54,498 nt of DNA from Flavobacterium azizsancarii (GCF_027980145.1 NZ_JAMZNK010000038.1:1-54498); one strand, 5' to 3'; positions 1 to 9,258 are shown, counted from the stretch's first letter. A program made the numbers and translations. The notes: a model not told the origin generated them from the letters alone.

Positions 1-9
1 TATAAAACG

Positions 10-56
10 AAAAACGCTTATAACGGATATTTTTAAATCCTGTTATAAGCGTTTTT
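10..56. terminator. Strong hairpin terminator, probably bidirectional
   Basis: A stem of about 15 bp (10-24 with 42-56) extended by GGAT/ATCC is flanked by A-runs on the left and T-runs on the right, so it reads as an intrinsic terminator in both directions. It lies downstream of the minus-strand DUF6607 gene and would also end a gene entering from outside the window. Confidence 0.75.
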
Positions 57-152
57 TATTGTCTAAAAAATAAACCTGATCAAAAATAAGGGATGTTTTT
101 CAGTGCCCTCTTCTGGAACTACCGGCTTTTTTAATAACTAACACAAATATTT

Positions 153-1055
153 TTATTTTACAAATTTGTCTATAATTGCATCTGATTCTGCTTTTGTAGC
201 AGTTGGTTTTAAATCAAATAAAAGAGAATAAAGCGCTTTTCTGTCTACTTTAGCTTCCAGGTTTAAATCTTTGTGTCTGTCGAACAATGTTTGCCATTTG
301 TCACGAACATTTTTCCAAAGAGCATTGTTTTCTTTCCACCATTTTTGCCCGGCGATACATTTAATGTCTGCAACTTTAGTATAAACATCCATACCTTTTT
401 CCTGTGCTAACAAAACATCTTTTCCACTGTCATCGCGAATTAGTTTGTCATTGTCTTGCTCATGATTCCATCCTGTAGCAGTAATTTCGTGAATGTTTCT
501 TCTTTTCAAAACATTGTAGTCATTACGTTTAGTTTGCTCTCTTCTTGGTAGAGGAGCATCAGCAATGTTTGCCCAGTAATCTTGTCCGTCTACATGTACC
601 CAGGTTGATGATCCTTCGTATCTTGGACTATCATCTACCTGATATACTTTTTGGGTCCATTGTCCTTTTACGGCTTTTTTGTCTAATTTTTTATATTTCC
701 ATGAAGACCCTTTGTCAAATGAATACAAATCAGTGTTTTCGTATAGCCAATCTTGTCTCCAGTGTTTGATGATCATATCGTCACTTACTATTAATAAGTG
801 TTGCATTACAATTTTGTTAGGAGTGTCTTCTAGTAACTCTACCCATTCTAATGCAGATTCGTGTTTCGTTTCAGAAGGTTTGTAAGTAAGAGAATCTTTA
901 GGATACTGAAAAGTTTCAGCAAAATTAAACTTCACTTCATAGCAACCACACATTGATTTGATTGATTTAATGTCTTGTTGCTTTTTATCCTGACTGAAAC
1001 CAAGGCTACAAGTCAAAGCCATAACGGCTGAAAAATAGAGGCTTTTTGAAATCAT
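153..1055 (-). CDS. DUF6607 family secreted protein
   Basis: This is a 300-residue protein with an N-terminal signal peptide (MISKSLYFSAVMALTCSLGF, cleavage likely near residue 21). The mature part contains a MCGCYEV segment around residue 35 and many Trp and Tyr residues, and I recognise it as the DUF6607 family of Bacteroidota. No enzymatic motif is visible. It is transcribed divergently from a TonB-dependent receptor and HmuY-like lipoprotein; only about 100 bp separates the start codons and each side has its own TAnnTTTG element. The arrangement suggests a role linked to heme or iron acquisition, but this is inference from context. Family assignment is fairly confident; function is unknown. 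Confidence 0.8.
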   Translation of the reverse strand: MISKSLYFSAVMALTCSLGFSQDKKQQDIKSIKSMCGCYEVKFNFAETFQYPKDSLTYKPSETKHESALEWVELLEDTPNKIVMQHLLIVSDDMIIKHWRQDWLYENTDLYSFDKGSSWKYKKLDKKAVKGQWTQKVYQVDDSPRYEGSSTWVHVDGQDYWANIADAPLPRREQTKRNDYNVLKRRNIHEITATGWNHEQDNDKLIRDDSGKDVLLAQEKGMDVYTKVADIKCIAGQKWWKENNALWKNVRDKWQTLFDRHKDLNLEAKVDRKALYSLLFDLKPTATKAESDAIIDKFVK

Positions 1056-1085
1056 AATTTATTATTTTGTTTTTATATTTTTTTG

Positions 1086-1093
1086 CAAATATA
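1086..1093 (-). promoter_or_regulatory. Promoter -7 element for the DUF6607 gene
   Basis: The minus strand reads TATATTTG, matching the Bacteroidota -7 consensus TAnnTTTG, about 31 bp upstream of the ATG. It is the left half of a 12-bp inverted repeat (1085-1096 with 1123-1134) whose right half is the -7 element of the divergent receptor gene. Confidence 0.6.
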
Positions 1094-1125
1094 TAATTTT
1101 ATTTAGAACAAATAAAAATAGTTTA

Positions 1126-1133
1126 TATATTTG
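1126..1133 (+). promoter_or_regulatory. Promoter -7 element for the TonB-dependent receptor
   Basis: TATATTTG matches TAnnTTTG and sits about 27 bp upstream of the ATG at 1161. It mirrors the minus-strand element at 1086-1093, so the two transcripts start back to back and a single regulator bound between them could control both. Confidence 0.6.
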
Positions 1134-1160
1134 CGCCATTATTAAGACTTAATAAAAATA

Positions 1161-3272
1161 ATGAAAATAAAATTTATCCTTTTTGCAGCTTTTCTTTTTT
1201 GTCAAATTTCTTTTGCACAAGTAAAGGATACTACGGCTGTAAATAAGCTTTCTGAAGTGGTTGTGACGGGACAGTTTGAGCCACAGTCTATTAAGAAATC
1301 TGTTTTTAATGTTCGTGTGATCTCAAGCGAGGACATTCAAAATTTAGCGGCAAATAATTTGTCCGATGTTTTAAATCAATACTTAAATATTACAGTTCGA
1401 CCAAGTGGAACAAGTGGGCGATCTACAGTTTCCTTATTTGGATTGGATGCTCAGTATTTCAAAATTTTGGTAGACAATGTCCCTTTAGTTAATGAAGCAG
1501 GCTTTGGTAATAATACAGATCTGTCACAAATTAATCTTAATGACGTTGATCACATCGAAATTGTCGAAGGTTCAATGGGAGTTAGTTATGGTGCAAATGC
1601 GGTTAGTGGTGTTCTGAATATAATTACAAAAAAATCTTCGCAATATAAATGGGGTATTACGGCATCAGTTCAGGAAGAAACAGTGAATAATGAATATTCA
1701 CTTTTTGATCAGGGACGCCATATTCAGTCGTTAAAAGTTTCTCATACATTCAATAAAAATTGGTTTGTTTCAATTGGAGCCAATCGCAATGATTTTCAGG
1801 GATATTTAAGTGATAAAAATGGGGTCGATTATGCTGAAAATGATGGTACACGTGGTTATCGATGGTTACCAAAAGACCAGTTAAACGGCACGGCTTTAAT
1901 AGCGTATCACAAGGATAATTTTCGTTTTTTCTATAAATTCGAATATTTAGATGAAAACGTAGATTATTATAATAGTACAGTACAATCAGGATTTAATGAT
2001 GTTTTAGGGTCGTACCGCTATGCAAGTGACAAAAGATATTTAACCAGCAGGTATTTTCATAACTTAAATGCTACTGGAAAACTATTCTCTCAGTTGAATT
2101 ATAATATTTCTCTTTCGCACCAGAAGCAGGCGAGAGATGTAGAAGATTTTAGATATTATCTATCTACTAAAACTGAAGCGAACAATGTTACTGTTAAAGA
2201 TCAGTCTATGGAAGTGCTTTATTCTACAGGGACTTTAAATAACTTTTTCTCAAGTAAAATTGTTGATTTGCAATTAGGTTATGAGTTCGTTAATAATCGA
2301 GGATATGCATTAGTTCAGGAAGCTAATAATATCATGGTACCTGTTCGTAAAATACTTGAAAACTATGATTTTTTTGCTTCTTCAGAAATTATGGCGAGTG
2401 AGAGATTGTCTATCCGACCAGGAATTAGATTTTCTGCTCAGTCTCAGTTTGACAATCAATATGCATCATCTCTTGGTTTAAGATATTTATTTGATAAAGG
2501 AATTGAACTTCGGGGTTCTTATGGGAACTCTTTTAGAACACCAACTTTTGAGGAATTGTATTCAAAACAAATATTTGACGGACACTTTTTTACAGGTAAT
2601 GAAAATCTTATTCCTGAAACCAGTACGTCTTATGAAGCCAGTCTTAAAAAAGCGACTACATTTTCTTCGGGAGCACAGCTTTCGAACACATTTGCCGGAA
2701 GTTACTTAGATGTTAATGATAGGATTGATATGGCATTTGTAAGATTTAATCCGGATACAGGAAATCCGGAGTATCAATATGTGAACATCAGTAAATACAG
2801 AATGTGGAATTTCTCTACAATGAACCAATTCAGAAAAGATAATCTAACTTTTAACTTTGGTGCAGCATTAATTGGAGTTTCTCAGGAAATAAAAAATGAG
2901 GTATTTGCTTCAGATGATAAGTTTCTTTATTCTTTCAATTTAAATGCTAGTGTTTCATACAAACTTCCAAAATGGAAAACTATTCTTTCAGGTTATTACA
3001 AATACAATGGCAGAACACAGCAATTTATAGAAGGAGCTTCATCTTATGTCTTATCGACAATTGATCCAAGTAATTGGCTTGATGCTACTGTTCGACAAAA
3101 CTTTTTCAAAGATCATTTTGAAGTTACCATTGGGGCAAGAAATATTCTTGATATAAAAAGCGTAAATCAAACAGGAACAAATCCAAATGCTGCACATGCT
3201 TCTTCAGGGGATGTAATGCTTGCTTACGGGCGTTCCTACTTTTTAAAATTAACATATAATCTTAATCTTTAA
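1161..3272 (+). CDS. TonB-dependent outer-membrane receptor (HmuR-like, heme uptake)
   Basis: A 703-residue protein with a signal peptide (residues 1-20, ending SFAQ), a TonB-box-like stretch (KLSEVVVTG, about 29-37), a plug domain (about 40-155, with the IEIVEGSMGVSYGANAVSGV-type plug signature) and a C-terminal beta-barrel ending in aromatic residues (YFLKLTYNL). It lacks the N-terminal carboxypeptidase-like extension typical of SusC proteins, so it belongs to the classical siderophore/heme/cobalamin receptor group. A HmuY-like lipoprotein starts 17 bp downstream in the same orientation, which makes heme the most likely substrate. Energy would come from a TonB/ExbBD complex. The heme assignment rests on this neighbour; the barrel alone does not identify the ligand. 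Confidence 0.85.
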   Translation: MKIKFILFAAFLFCQISFAQVKDTTAVNKLSEVVVTGQFEPQSIKKSVFNVRVISSEDIQNLAANNLSDVLNQYLNITVRPSGTSGRSTVSLFGLDAQYFKILVDNVPLVNEAGFGNNTDLSQINLNDVDHIEIVEGSMGVSYGANAVSGVLNIITKKSSQYKWGITASVQEETVNNEYSLFDQGRHIQSLKVSHTFNKNWFVSIGANRNDFQGYLSDKNGVDYAENDGTRGYRWLPKDQLNGTALIAYHKDNFRFFYKFEYLDENVDYYNSTVQSGFNDVLGSYRYASDKRYLTSRYFHNLNATGKLFSQLNYNISLSHQKQARDVEDFRYYLSTKTEANNVTVKDQSMEVLYSTGTLNNFFSSKIVDLQLGYEFVNNRGYALVQEANNIMVPVRKILENYDFFASSEIMASERLSIRPGIRFSAQSQFDNQYASSLGLRYLFDKGIELRGSYGNSFRTPTFEELYSKQIFDGHFFTGNENLIPETSTSYEASLKKATTFSSGAQLSNTFAGSYLDVNDRIDMAFVRFNPDTGNPEYQYVNISKYRMWNFSTMNQFRKDNLTFNFGAALIGVSQEIKNEVFASDDKFLYSFNLNASVSYKLPKWKTILSGYYKYNGRTQQFIEGASSYVLSTIDPSNWLDATVRQNFFKDHFEVTIGARNILDIKSVNQTGTNPNAAHASSGDVMLAYGRSYFLKLTYNLNL

Positions 3273-3289
3273 TATAAAATAGAAATACA

Positions 3290-4381
3290 ATGAAAAAACT
3301 ATTATTTTTATCAATAGCCTTATTATCACTAGCAGCATGCTCAAGTAATGACGATAATACGCCTGCACCTGAAGTTCCAACTGTTGGGGCAACATTAAAA
3401 GAAACAGTAGGTGGGCCAAATCAGCCAAATCAGGTCTATCTTGATTTAAGTGCTGCAGAATCTAAATCTGTAAACAGAGCTTCTTGGGATTTTGGATTTT
3501 CTTCAAATTCAGAGTTTAGAGTAATCCTGAATGGTTCTCTTAAAATGGCTGCAAAAAAATTAGCAACTTCTGATATTACTTTACCTCAAACAATTGATAT
3601 AAGTGTTTTAGCTGCTGGTGGTGAAAATCTCTCATCAAACGGATATGTTGATAATCCAACAGGTGTTTTGGCTGGTGCCGGAGCGGGAATCGGAACTGCA
3701 GTTGCTGAGATTTCAGCTACTGATGCAGATAATAAAGTATATTTAGTGAATTTAGGATTAGCTGTTGGAACTGCAAAAGCAAACATTGGATCAGTGGCGG
3801 TTGATGGTGAAGCAAGAGGTTGGAAAAAAGTTAGAATTTTAAGAAGTGGAAATGGATATAAAATTCAATACGCAGATTTAGCTTCATCAACTTTTACAGA
3901 AAAAGTGATTACGAAAGATGCAGCATTTAATTTTACATTTTTTAGTTTAACTTCTGGTACTGCTGTCTCAGTGGAACCAGCAAAAATAAAATGGGATTTG
4001 AATTTCACTACTTTCACAAATTACATTCCAGGTGAAAAAGGAGAAGTTACTTACGGATATTCAGATTTTGTTACTTCTAATATAAACGCAGGAACACAAG
4101 TTTATCAAGTTTTAGTCGCTTCAGGAGGATCTTATGCCGATTTTACAAAAGCTAAAGTTGAGGAATCTAATTTTAGCGTTTCTACAAACGATCAAAGAAT
4201 TATAGGGGCAAACTGGAGAAATGGTGGCGGACAAAATGGTTCATTGCCAAGTATTAAAACAGACCGTTTTTATGTAATAAAAGATGCGGCTGGAAATTAC
4301 TATAAAGTAAAATTTCTTGCAATGACAAATGACGCAGGCGAAAGAGGAAATATTGTTATAGAATATGCGATCTTGAAATAA
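3290..4381 (+). CDS. HmuY family heme-binding lipoprotein
   Basis: A 363-residue protein with a lipoprotein signal (lipobox LAAC, acylated Cys17) followed by an acidic Ser/Asp/Asn linker. The body opens with a QVYLDLS...WDFGFS block characteristic of the HmuY family, surface lipoproteins that capture heme and pass it to a TonB-dependent receptor, as described for Porphyromonas gingivalis HmuY/HmuR. It follows the receptor by 17 bp, so the two are almost certainly co-transcribed, and a strong terminator comes immediately after. Axial heme ligands cannot be assigned without alignment or structure. Several His/Met-liganded and ligand-divergent HmuY variants are known, so heme affinity remains to be shown. 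Confidence 0.8.
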   Translation: MKKLLFLSIALLSLAACSSNDDNTPAPEVPTVGATLKETVGGPNQPNQVYLDLSAAESKSVNRASWDFGFSSNSEFRVILNGSLKMAAKKLATSDITLPQTIDISVLAAGGENLSSNGYVDNPTGVLAGAGAGIGTAVAEISATDADNKVYLVNLGLAVGTAKANIGSVAVDGEARGWKKVRILRSGNGYKIQYADLASSTFTEKVITKDAAFNFTFFSLTSGTAVSVEPAKIKWDLNFTTFTNYIPGEKGEVTYGYSDFVTSNINAGTQVYQVLVASGGSYADFTKAKVEESNFSVSTNDQRIIGANWRNGGGQNGSLPSIKTDRFYVIKDAAGNYYKVKFLAMTNDAGERGNIVIEYAILK

Positions 4382-4386
4382 ACAAT

Positions 4387-4428
4387 AATAAAGGAATAAT
4401 CTAATTAAAAAAAGATTATTCCTTTATT
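4387..4428 (+). terminator. Terminator of the receptor-HmuY operon
   Basis: A perfect 16-bp stem (4387-4402 with 4413-4428) with an A-rich loop lies 6 bp after the HmuY stop codon. The T-tract is weak but the stem is long. Confidence 0.7.
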
Positions 4429-4494
4429 GATTATAAATATATCCGATTAAAATTCAGTTAATCATTAGCTTTGTTTTTTTATTTTTTTTTTGAT

Positions 4495-4527
4495 AAAGAG
4501 GTTAGATTTATCTAACCTCTTTTTTTG
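4495..4527 (+). terminator. Second intrinsic terminator
   Basis: A 12-bp stem (4495-4506 with 4511-4522), a 4-nt loop and a run of T make a textbook terminator about 70 bp after the first. It is either a backup terminator or the end of a very short transcript; TAGCTTTG at 4466-4473 resembles a -7 element just upstream. Confidence 0.7.
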
Positions 4528-4573
4528 TTTTATTTTTAATGTTAAAAACAATTCATAAATTAATGTTTAGTTC

Positions 4574-4581
4574 TATCTTTG
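4574..4581 (+). promoter_or_regulatory. Promoter -7 element for the SGNH/SGNH/MBOAT operon
   Basis: TATCTTTG matches TAnnTTTG about 79 bp upstream of the GTG start at 4660, directly after the tandem terminators. This implies a 5' leader of roughly 70 nt. No clear TTG was seen at the expected -33 spacing. Confidence 0.5.
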
Positions 4582-4659
4582 CGCAACTTTTTATAAGGAA
4601 TTAATAGGAATTTTGAATAAAAATTTTAACTAAACCTTTCTTCAAATTTATAATTACTA

Positions 4660-6144
4660 GTGAACACAAAATCTTATTTTTTTCAGTCTTTTGCAATTGT
4701 AGCCTTAGCATTCGTAGCTTTCATTGGATTTAAACAAATCTTACCTGATAAAATTTTTCCGGATAGCAAAGTAGATTCTAAAAACGTACTTATTGATAGT
4801 TTGCTTTTAGAATCAGTAGCAAACGATTCTTTGGCGCTAAAAGGAGATAGCATTTCTGAAAGTGAAAAAAAGGAAGCGGGAGAGAAAATTACTTTTGGAG
4901 CTTCAGAAGGAATTGAATTTCCATCTGAAACTTTTGAGAACTATACAGGATATCAATATCTGATTTCTTTTTATGAAAAATTATATCAGTTAGAGAAGAA
5001 TCCACAAGCCAAAGTAAGGATTGCTTATTACGGAGATTCAATGACAGATGGCGATTTAATCGTACAGGATGTTCGTTCTAATTATCAGGAACGATTTGGC
5101 GGTAGCGGTGTTGGTTTTGTTTCTATTACCTCAGAGTCTGCTGCATCAAGAGCATCAGTGAAATCTACTTATTCTAAAAACTGGAAAACACAGTCCTATT
5201 TAAATATAAAAAGCCCGGCGAGTCCTTTTGGGGTAAATGGCCATGTGTTTTTTGCAAATAATAAAGCCAACACAACCTGGGTTCAATATGAAGCAGGACT
5301 AAATAAATATGCGACAACATTAGACAACCCTACCTTGTTTTATGGAAAGTCAACAAGAAAAGGAAACGTAAATTTTATTATTGGAAAAGATACATTACGT
5401 AAAAGTCTTGTTCCCGGTAACCTCGTTAATACTTTAAAAGTGACTTCGGGAAACATCAAAGCATTTAAGGCAAATTTCATAAATTCAGATTCAATTCCAA
5501 TTTATGGCTTTAATTTTGATAACGGAAGTGGAGTTCATGTTGATAATTTCTCTCAAAGAGGAAATTCAGGACTGCCAATCTCTATGTTTAACGCAAATGT
5601 AATGCAGGGATTTAATAGTAATTTGAAATACGATTTAGTTATTCTGCATTACGGAACCAACGTTTTAAACTACGGAACTAAAAATTATTCGTGGTACGAA
5701 AGAGGAATGACAAAAGTGGTTAATAAAATTAAGGAATCTTTTCCCGGAGTTTCTGTCTTGATTATTTCAACAGCAGATAAGTCGACGAAATATAATATGG
5801 AAATGAAAAGTGATTCGGCCGTAGTTCCTTTAATGAAATCACAAAAAAGATATGCTTTGGATACTGAATCCGGATTTGTAAATTTATATACCTTAATGGG
5901 CGGCGACGGATCAATGGTAAAATGGGTAGATGAGTCTCCGGCAAAAGCCAATAAAGATTATACACATTTTAACCAACGTGGTGCAAAAACTATAGGTAAG
6001 TTATTATACGATCAATTAAATAAAGGATACGAAGAGTACAAAGTATTACGCGAAAAGAGATCAACTGATGTCAATAAACGGAAGACAGTCAGGAAAACAA
6101 ATACAGATTCCGTATCTGTAACAAAAGATAGTGTAGATGAGTAG
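4660..6144 (+). CDS. Membrane-anchored SGNH/GDSL-family hydrolase or O-acyltransferase
   Basis: A 494-residue protein starting with GTG. One N-terminal transmembrane helix (about residues 10-28) would anchor it to the inner membrane with the rest in the periplasm. SGNH block I is YYGDSMTDG with nucleophile Ser127; a later HYGTN block matches block III; and DYTHFN supplies the Asp433-x-x-His436 pair. The C-terminus is Lys/Arg/Thr/Ser-rich. It overlaps the next gene by 8 bp and is followed by an MBOAT acyltransferase, which recalls AlgJ/AlgX/AlgI or PatA/PatB systems where an SGNH protein transfers acetyl groups to a periplasmic glycan. Acyltransferase versus esterase cannot be decided from sequence. 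Confidence 0.8.
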   Translation: MNTKSYFFQSFAIVALAFVAFIGFKQILPDKIFPDSKVDSKNVLIDSLLLESVANDSLALKGDSISESEKKEAGEKITFGASEGIEFPSETFENYTGYQYLISFYEKLYQLEKNPQAKVRIAYYGDSMTDGDLIVQDVRSNYQERFGGSGVGFVSITSESAASRASVKSTYSKNWKTQSYLNIKSPASPFGVNGHVFFANNKANTTWVQYEAGLNKYATTLDNPTLFYGKSTRKGNVNFIIGKDTLRKSLVPGNLVNTLKVTSGNIKAFKANFINSDSIPIYGFNFDNGSGVHVDNFSQRGNSGLPISMFNANVMQGFNSNLKYDLVILHYGTNVLNYGTKNYSWYERGMTKVVNKIKESFPGVSVLIISTADKSTKYNMEMKSDSAVVPLMKSQKRYALDTESGFVNLYTLMGGDGSMVKWVDESPAKANKDYTHFNQRGAKTIGKLLYDQLNKGYEEYKVLREKRSTDVNKRKTVRKTNTDSVSVTKDSVDE

Positions 6145-7558
6145 ACTTATTATTTTCTTTTGTTGTCTTTTTTTTACAACAAATGATACAACAAAAGAAA
6201 CAGATTCACCGCCAATAACAAAAAACATGATTCATAAAGTCGAGAAAGCAGCAATCGATTCTTTCCCTGAGGATAAAATCTATAATGCAAAAGTCTTAGA
6301 ACATTTTTTTCTGAAATTAAAGGAAAACGAAAGTCATAGTAATCAGAAGATAAACATTGTGCACATTGGTGATTCTCATATTCAAAGCGATTTAATGACC
6401 AATGAAATCAGAAAGAATCTTCAGCAAAAATTCGGAAATGCCGGTCGGGGATTGGTCTTTCCTTATCAATTGGCAAAAACAAATGGTTCTTATAACGAAC
6501 GTTTTTATTCCAACAGAGGTTGGGAAAGTTATCGAAACATTAATCCTTTCAAAAGTCATCCTGTTGGTTTAAGCGGAATAGCACTTTGGCGGGATACTGG
6601 TGGTTTTGCGATTGAACTGAATATAAAAGAACCAGCATATAAATTCAATTCAATAAAGATTATTACACCGCAAAATCAGAATATGTTTGATTTGGCAATA
6701 TCTTCCCAAACAAAGACGATTCAGTCGACAGAGCGAAAAATAATCACACATAAAATAAAAAAGGGAGAAGCGATTTCGACTATTGCAGATAAATACAAAA
6801 TTTCAATCGCTGATATCAAAAGAGAAAATCATTTAAAGTCTAATAATATTCGTGCCGGAAGAATATTGAAAATTCTGACGAATGAAACAAGGCCTAAAAA
6901 TATTACAAGTTCAGAATTTATTGCTCTTGATCTTGAAGCCGATTCATTTTCTCATTACTATCATTCTGAAAAAGAGTTGAGTAAAATATTTTTAGTTCCT
7001 AATAAAGAGGCTTCGAAATACGAATTGAACGGATTAGTTTTAGAAAAAGACAGTTCAGGCTTAATTTATAGCAATATTGGAGTAAACGGAGCTAAATTTT
7101 CAGATTATAATAAATACCCATTATTCTTTGTCCAGTTAAAAGCATTGCATCCTGATTTGTTGATTTTTGCATTAGGAACAAATGAAAGTTACGACCATAT
7201 GGAAGCCGGTGCTTATATAGCGGAATTGCGACTGTTTATAAAGAATATAAAAGATCAGAATATCGATGCTCCTATAATTGTTATGACACCGCCGCCTTCA
7301 CTGCTTAAAGCAAGAAGACCTAATGTTTATATTCGTGATTATGCAAAAAGTATTATTGAAGCAGCAAAAACAGATGGATTTGCAGTTTGGGATTTATATG
7401 ACGAATTTGGAGGAATGGATGGAATTCAAAATTTAAAGTCCACAGGGTTAATTGGTCCGGATTGGGTTCATTATTCAAAAACAGGATACGAAAAACAAGG
7501 GAATTTGTTTACAGAGGCATTTTTAAAAACATACGATAATTTTAAATTAAAAAATTAA
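6137..7558 (+). CDS. SGNH-family hydrolase with an internal LysM domain
   Basis: A 473-residue protein with a short hydrophobic N-terminus (about residues 3-13) suggesting export or anchoring. SGNH block I is VHIGDSHIQSD with Ser80; a GTNES block lies in the middle; and the catalytic pair is Asp442-x-x-His445 in PDWVHYS. Between these blocks, about residues 205-250, sits a LysM module (GEAISTIADKYKIS...GRILKI), a fold that binds N-acetylglucosamine-containing glycans such as peptidoglycan. A LysM inserted inside the SGNH fold is unusual and points to peptidoglycan or a related GlcNAc polymer as the substrate. It overlaps the preceding SGNH gene and lies 1 bp before the MBOAT gene. Confidence 0.8.
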   Translation: MSRLIIFFCCLFFTTNDTTKETDSPPITKNMIHKVEKAAIDSFPEDKIYNAKVLEHFFLKLKENESHSNQKINIVHIGDSHIQSDLMTNEIRKNLQQKFGNAGRGLVFPYQLAKTNGSYNERFYSNRGWESYRNINPFKSHPVGLSGIALWRDTGGFAIELNIKEPAYKFNSIKIITPQNQNMFDLAISSQTKTIQSTERKIITHKIKKGEAISTIADKYKISIADIKRENHLKSNNIRAGRILKILTNETRPKNITSSEFIALDLEADSFSHYYHSEKELSKIFLVPNKEASKYELNGLVLEKDSSGLIYSNIGVNGAKFSDYNKYPLFFVQLKALHPDLLIFALGTNESYDHMEAGAYIAELRLFIKNIKDQNIDAPIIVMTPPPSLLKARRPNVYIRDYAKSIIEAAKTDGFAVWDLYDEFGGMDGIQNLKSTGLIGPDWVHYSKTGYEKQGNLFTEAFLKTYDNFKLKN

Positions 7559-7559
7559 G

Positions 7560-9245
7560 TTGACTACAATTGATAGCATAAATAATTGGTTTGTTCAGAA
7601 CTTTGGCGAGGTTACTTTAGAACAGGCAAAAAGTTGGTTTGTATACAATCCCGAAGAAAAACTATTATTTAACACGGGATTATTCTTAGGATTATTTCTT
7701 GTTTTTTATTTTGTGTACGCTTTTTTACGCAAAACATTTTATTTGAGATTAACATACGTTATTCTCTTTTCTCTTTTCTTTTATTATAAGTCAAGCGGAA
7801 TTTATTTTTTACTGTTATTACTCTCTTCAGTCGTAGATTACGGTTTAAGTCAGATAATTTACAGAGAAGCAAAAGTCAGCCGAAAGAAAATCTATTTGAT
7901 TATTAGTGTCATTCTGAATTTAGGATTGCTGGGCTATTTCAAGTATATGAATTTCATGATTGTGACATTCAATGATATGTTTCATGGTAATTACCAGCTT
8001 CATGATATTTTTCTGCCTGTTGGAATTTCGTTCTACACGTTTCAGTCGATGAGTTATATCATTGAGATTTATCGTGAGGAAATTAAGCCAACAAAAAACT
8101 ACATCGAATATTTATTTTTCGTTTCGTTTTTTCCACAGTTAGTTGCAGGGCCAATTGTTAGGGCAAAAGATTTCTTACCACAGATTTATCAAAAGTTAAA
8201 CCTGACCAAGCAAGACGTAAACAATGCTTTGTTTTTGATCATTGGCGGATTAATCAAGAAAACAGTAATCTCAAATTATATCTCTATAAATTTTGTTGAC
8301 CGTGTTTTTGACACACCAATGAATTACACGTCCTTCGAAAATTTAATGGCGTCATACGGATATGCAATTCAGATCTATTGTGATTTCTCAGGATATTCAG
8401 ATATGGCAATCGGAATCGCTTTGCTATTAGGATTCAAATTACCGGCCAATTTTAGAACGCCATATAAATCAACATCAATTACTGATTTCTGGAGAAGATG
8501 GCATATTTCGTTATCAACCTGGTTAAAAGATTTCTTGTATATTTCTATAGGAGGAAATAGAGAAGGAACATTCGCAGGGTTTTTATTTCCAAGTTTATTT
8601 TTCTTCGGATTGTTGCTTTGGGGAATTTCGAACGTAAACGAAAGTTTTATTCCGTTAGCCATTGCTTTTGGCGCAATTGTTCTTTTTAGTCTGACATTTT
8701 TACTTTCAAAAAAGAGACACCAAACGCTTGTAACCAATTTCAACTTATTTACCACAATGCTTTTAGGAGGATTATGGCATGGAGCGGGAGCACAGTTTAT
8801 TGTTTGGGGAGCATTACACGGATTAGCATTAGCAGTTCATAAGATGTTCATGGAATTTTTTCCTTCCAAAAAAGAAGGTAATGATTCAGGTTTCTTATGG
8901 AAATTCTTCTCGATCCTTATAACTTTTCATTTTGTAGTTTTCTGTTGGATCTTTTTCCGCGCCAGAGATTTCGAAACAGCCTTACAGGTGATCAACAATA
9001 TTGGTCAGTTGACTTTCGAACCTGAAAATTGGAAAACAATCGTATTGGGATATAAAAACGTATTTTTACTAATGCTTTTTGGATACGTTTGGCACTTTTT
9101 ACCAGAAGTTATTACCTCTAAAATGAAATTTGTTTTCGATAATACGCCACTAATAGGAAAAGCAATAATTCTTGGTTTTGTTTATTGGATTGTTTACGCA
9201 ACAGCAGTTGCAGGTTCACAGCCTTTTATTTATTTCCAGTTTTAA
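7560..9245 (+). CDS. MBOAT family membrane O-acyltransferase (AlgI/DltB-like)
   Basis: A 561-residue polytopic membrane protein that starts with TTG one base after the upstream stop, so its translation is probably coupled. It carries the hallmark MBOAT blocks: LPVGISFYTFQSMSY, FPQLVAGPIVRA, DFWRRWHISLSTWLKDFLY and GGLWHGAGAQFIVWGALHG, with the invariant catalytic His407 in the last. AlgI/DltB/PatA proteins move acyl groups from a cytoplasmic donor across the membrane to a periplasmic partner. The two preceding SGNH proteins are the natural partners for transfer to a polysaccharide. The acceptor is unknown; the LysM in the neighbour favours a cell-wall-associated glycan. Confidence 0.88.
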   Translation: MTTIDSINNWFVQNFGEVTLEQAKSWFVYNPEEKLLFNTGLFLGLFLVFYFVYAFLRKTFYLRLTYVILFSLFFYYKSSGIYFLLLLLSSVVDYGLSQIIYREAKVSRKKIYLIISVILNLGLLGYFKYMNFMIVTFNDMFHGNYQLHDIFLPVGISFYTFQSMSYIIEIYREEIKPTKNYIEYLFFVSFFPQLVAGPIVRAKDFLPQIYQKLNLTKQDVNNALFLIIGGLIKKTVISNYISINFVDRVFDTPMNYTSFENLMASYGYAIQIYCDFSGYSDMAIGIALLLGFKLPANFRTPYKSTSITDFWRRWHISLSTWLKDFLYISIGGNREGTFAGFLFPSLFFFGLLLWGISNVNESFIPLAIAFGAIVLFSLTFLLSKKRHQTLVTNFNLFTTMLLGGLWHGAGAQFIVWGALHGLALAVHKMFMEFFPSKKEGNDSGFLWKFFSILITFHFVVFCWIFFRARDFETALQVINNIGQLTFEPENWKTIVLGYKNVFLLMLFGYVWHFLPEVITSKMKFVFDNTPLIGKAIILGFVYWIVYATAVAGSQPFIYFQF

Positions 9246-9258
9246 AAAATATTGCCAC

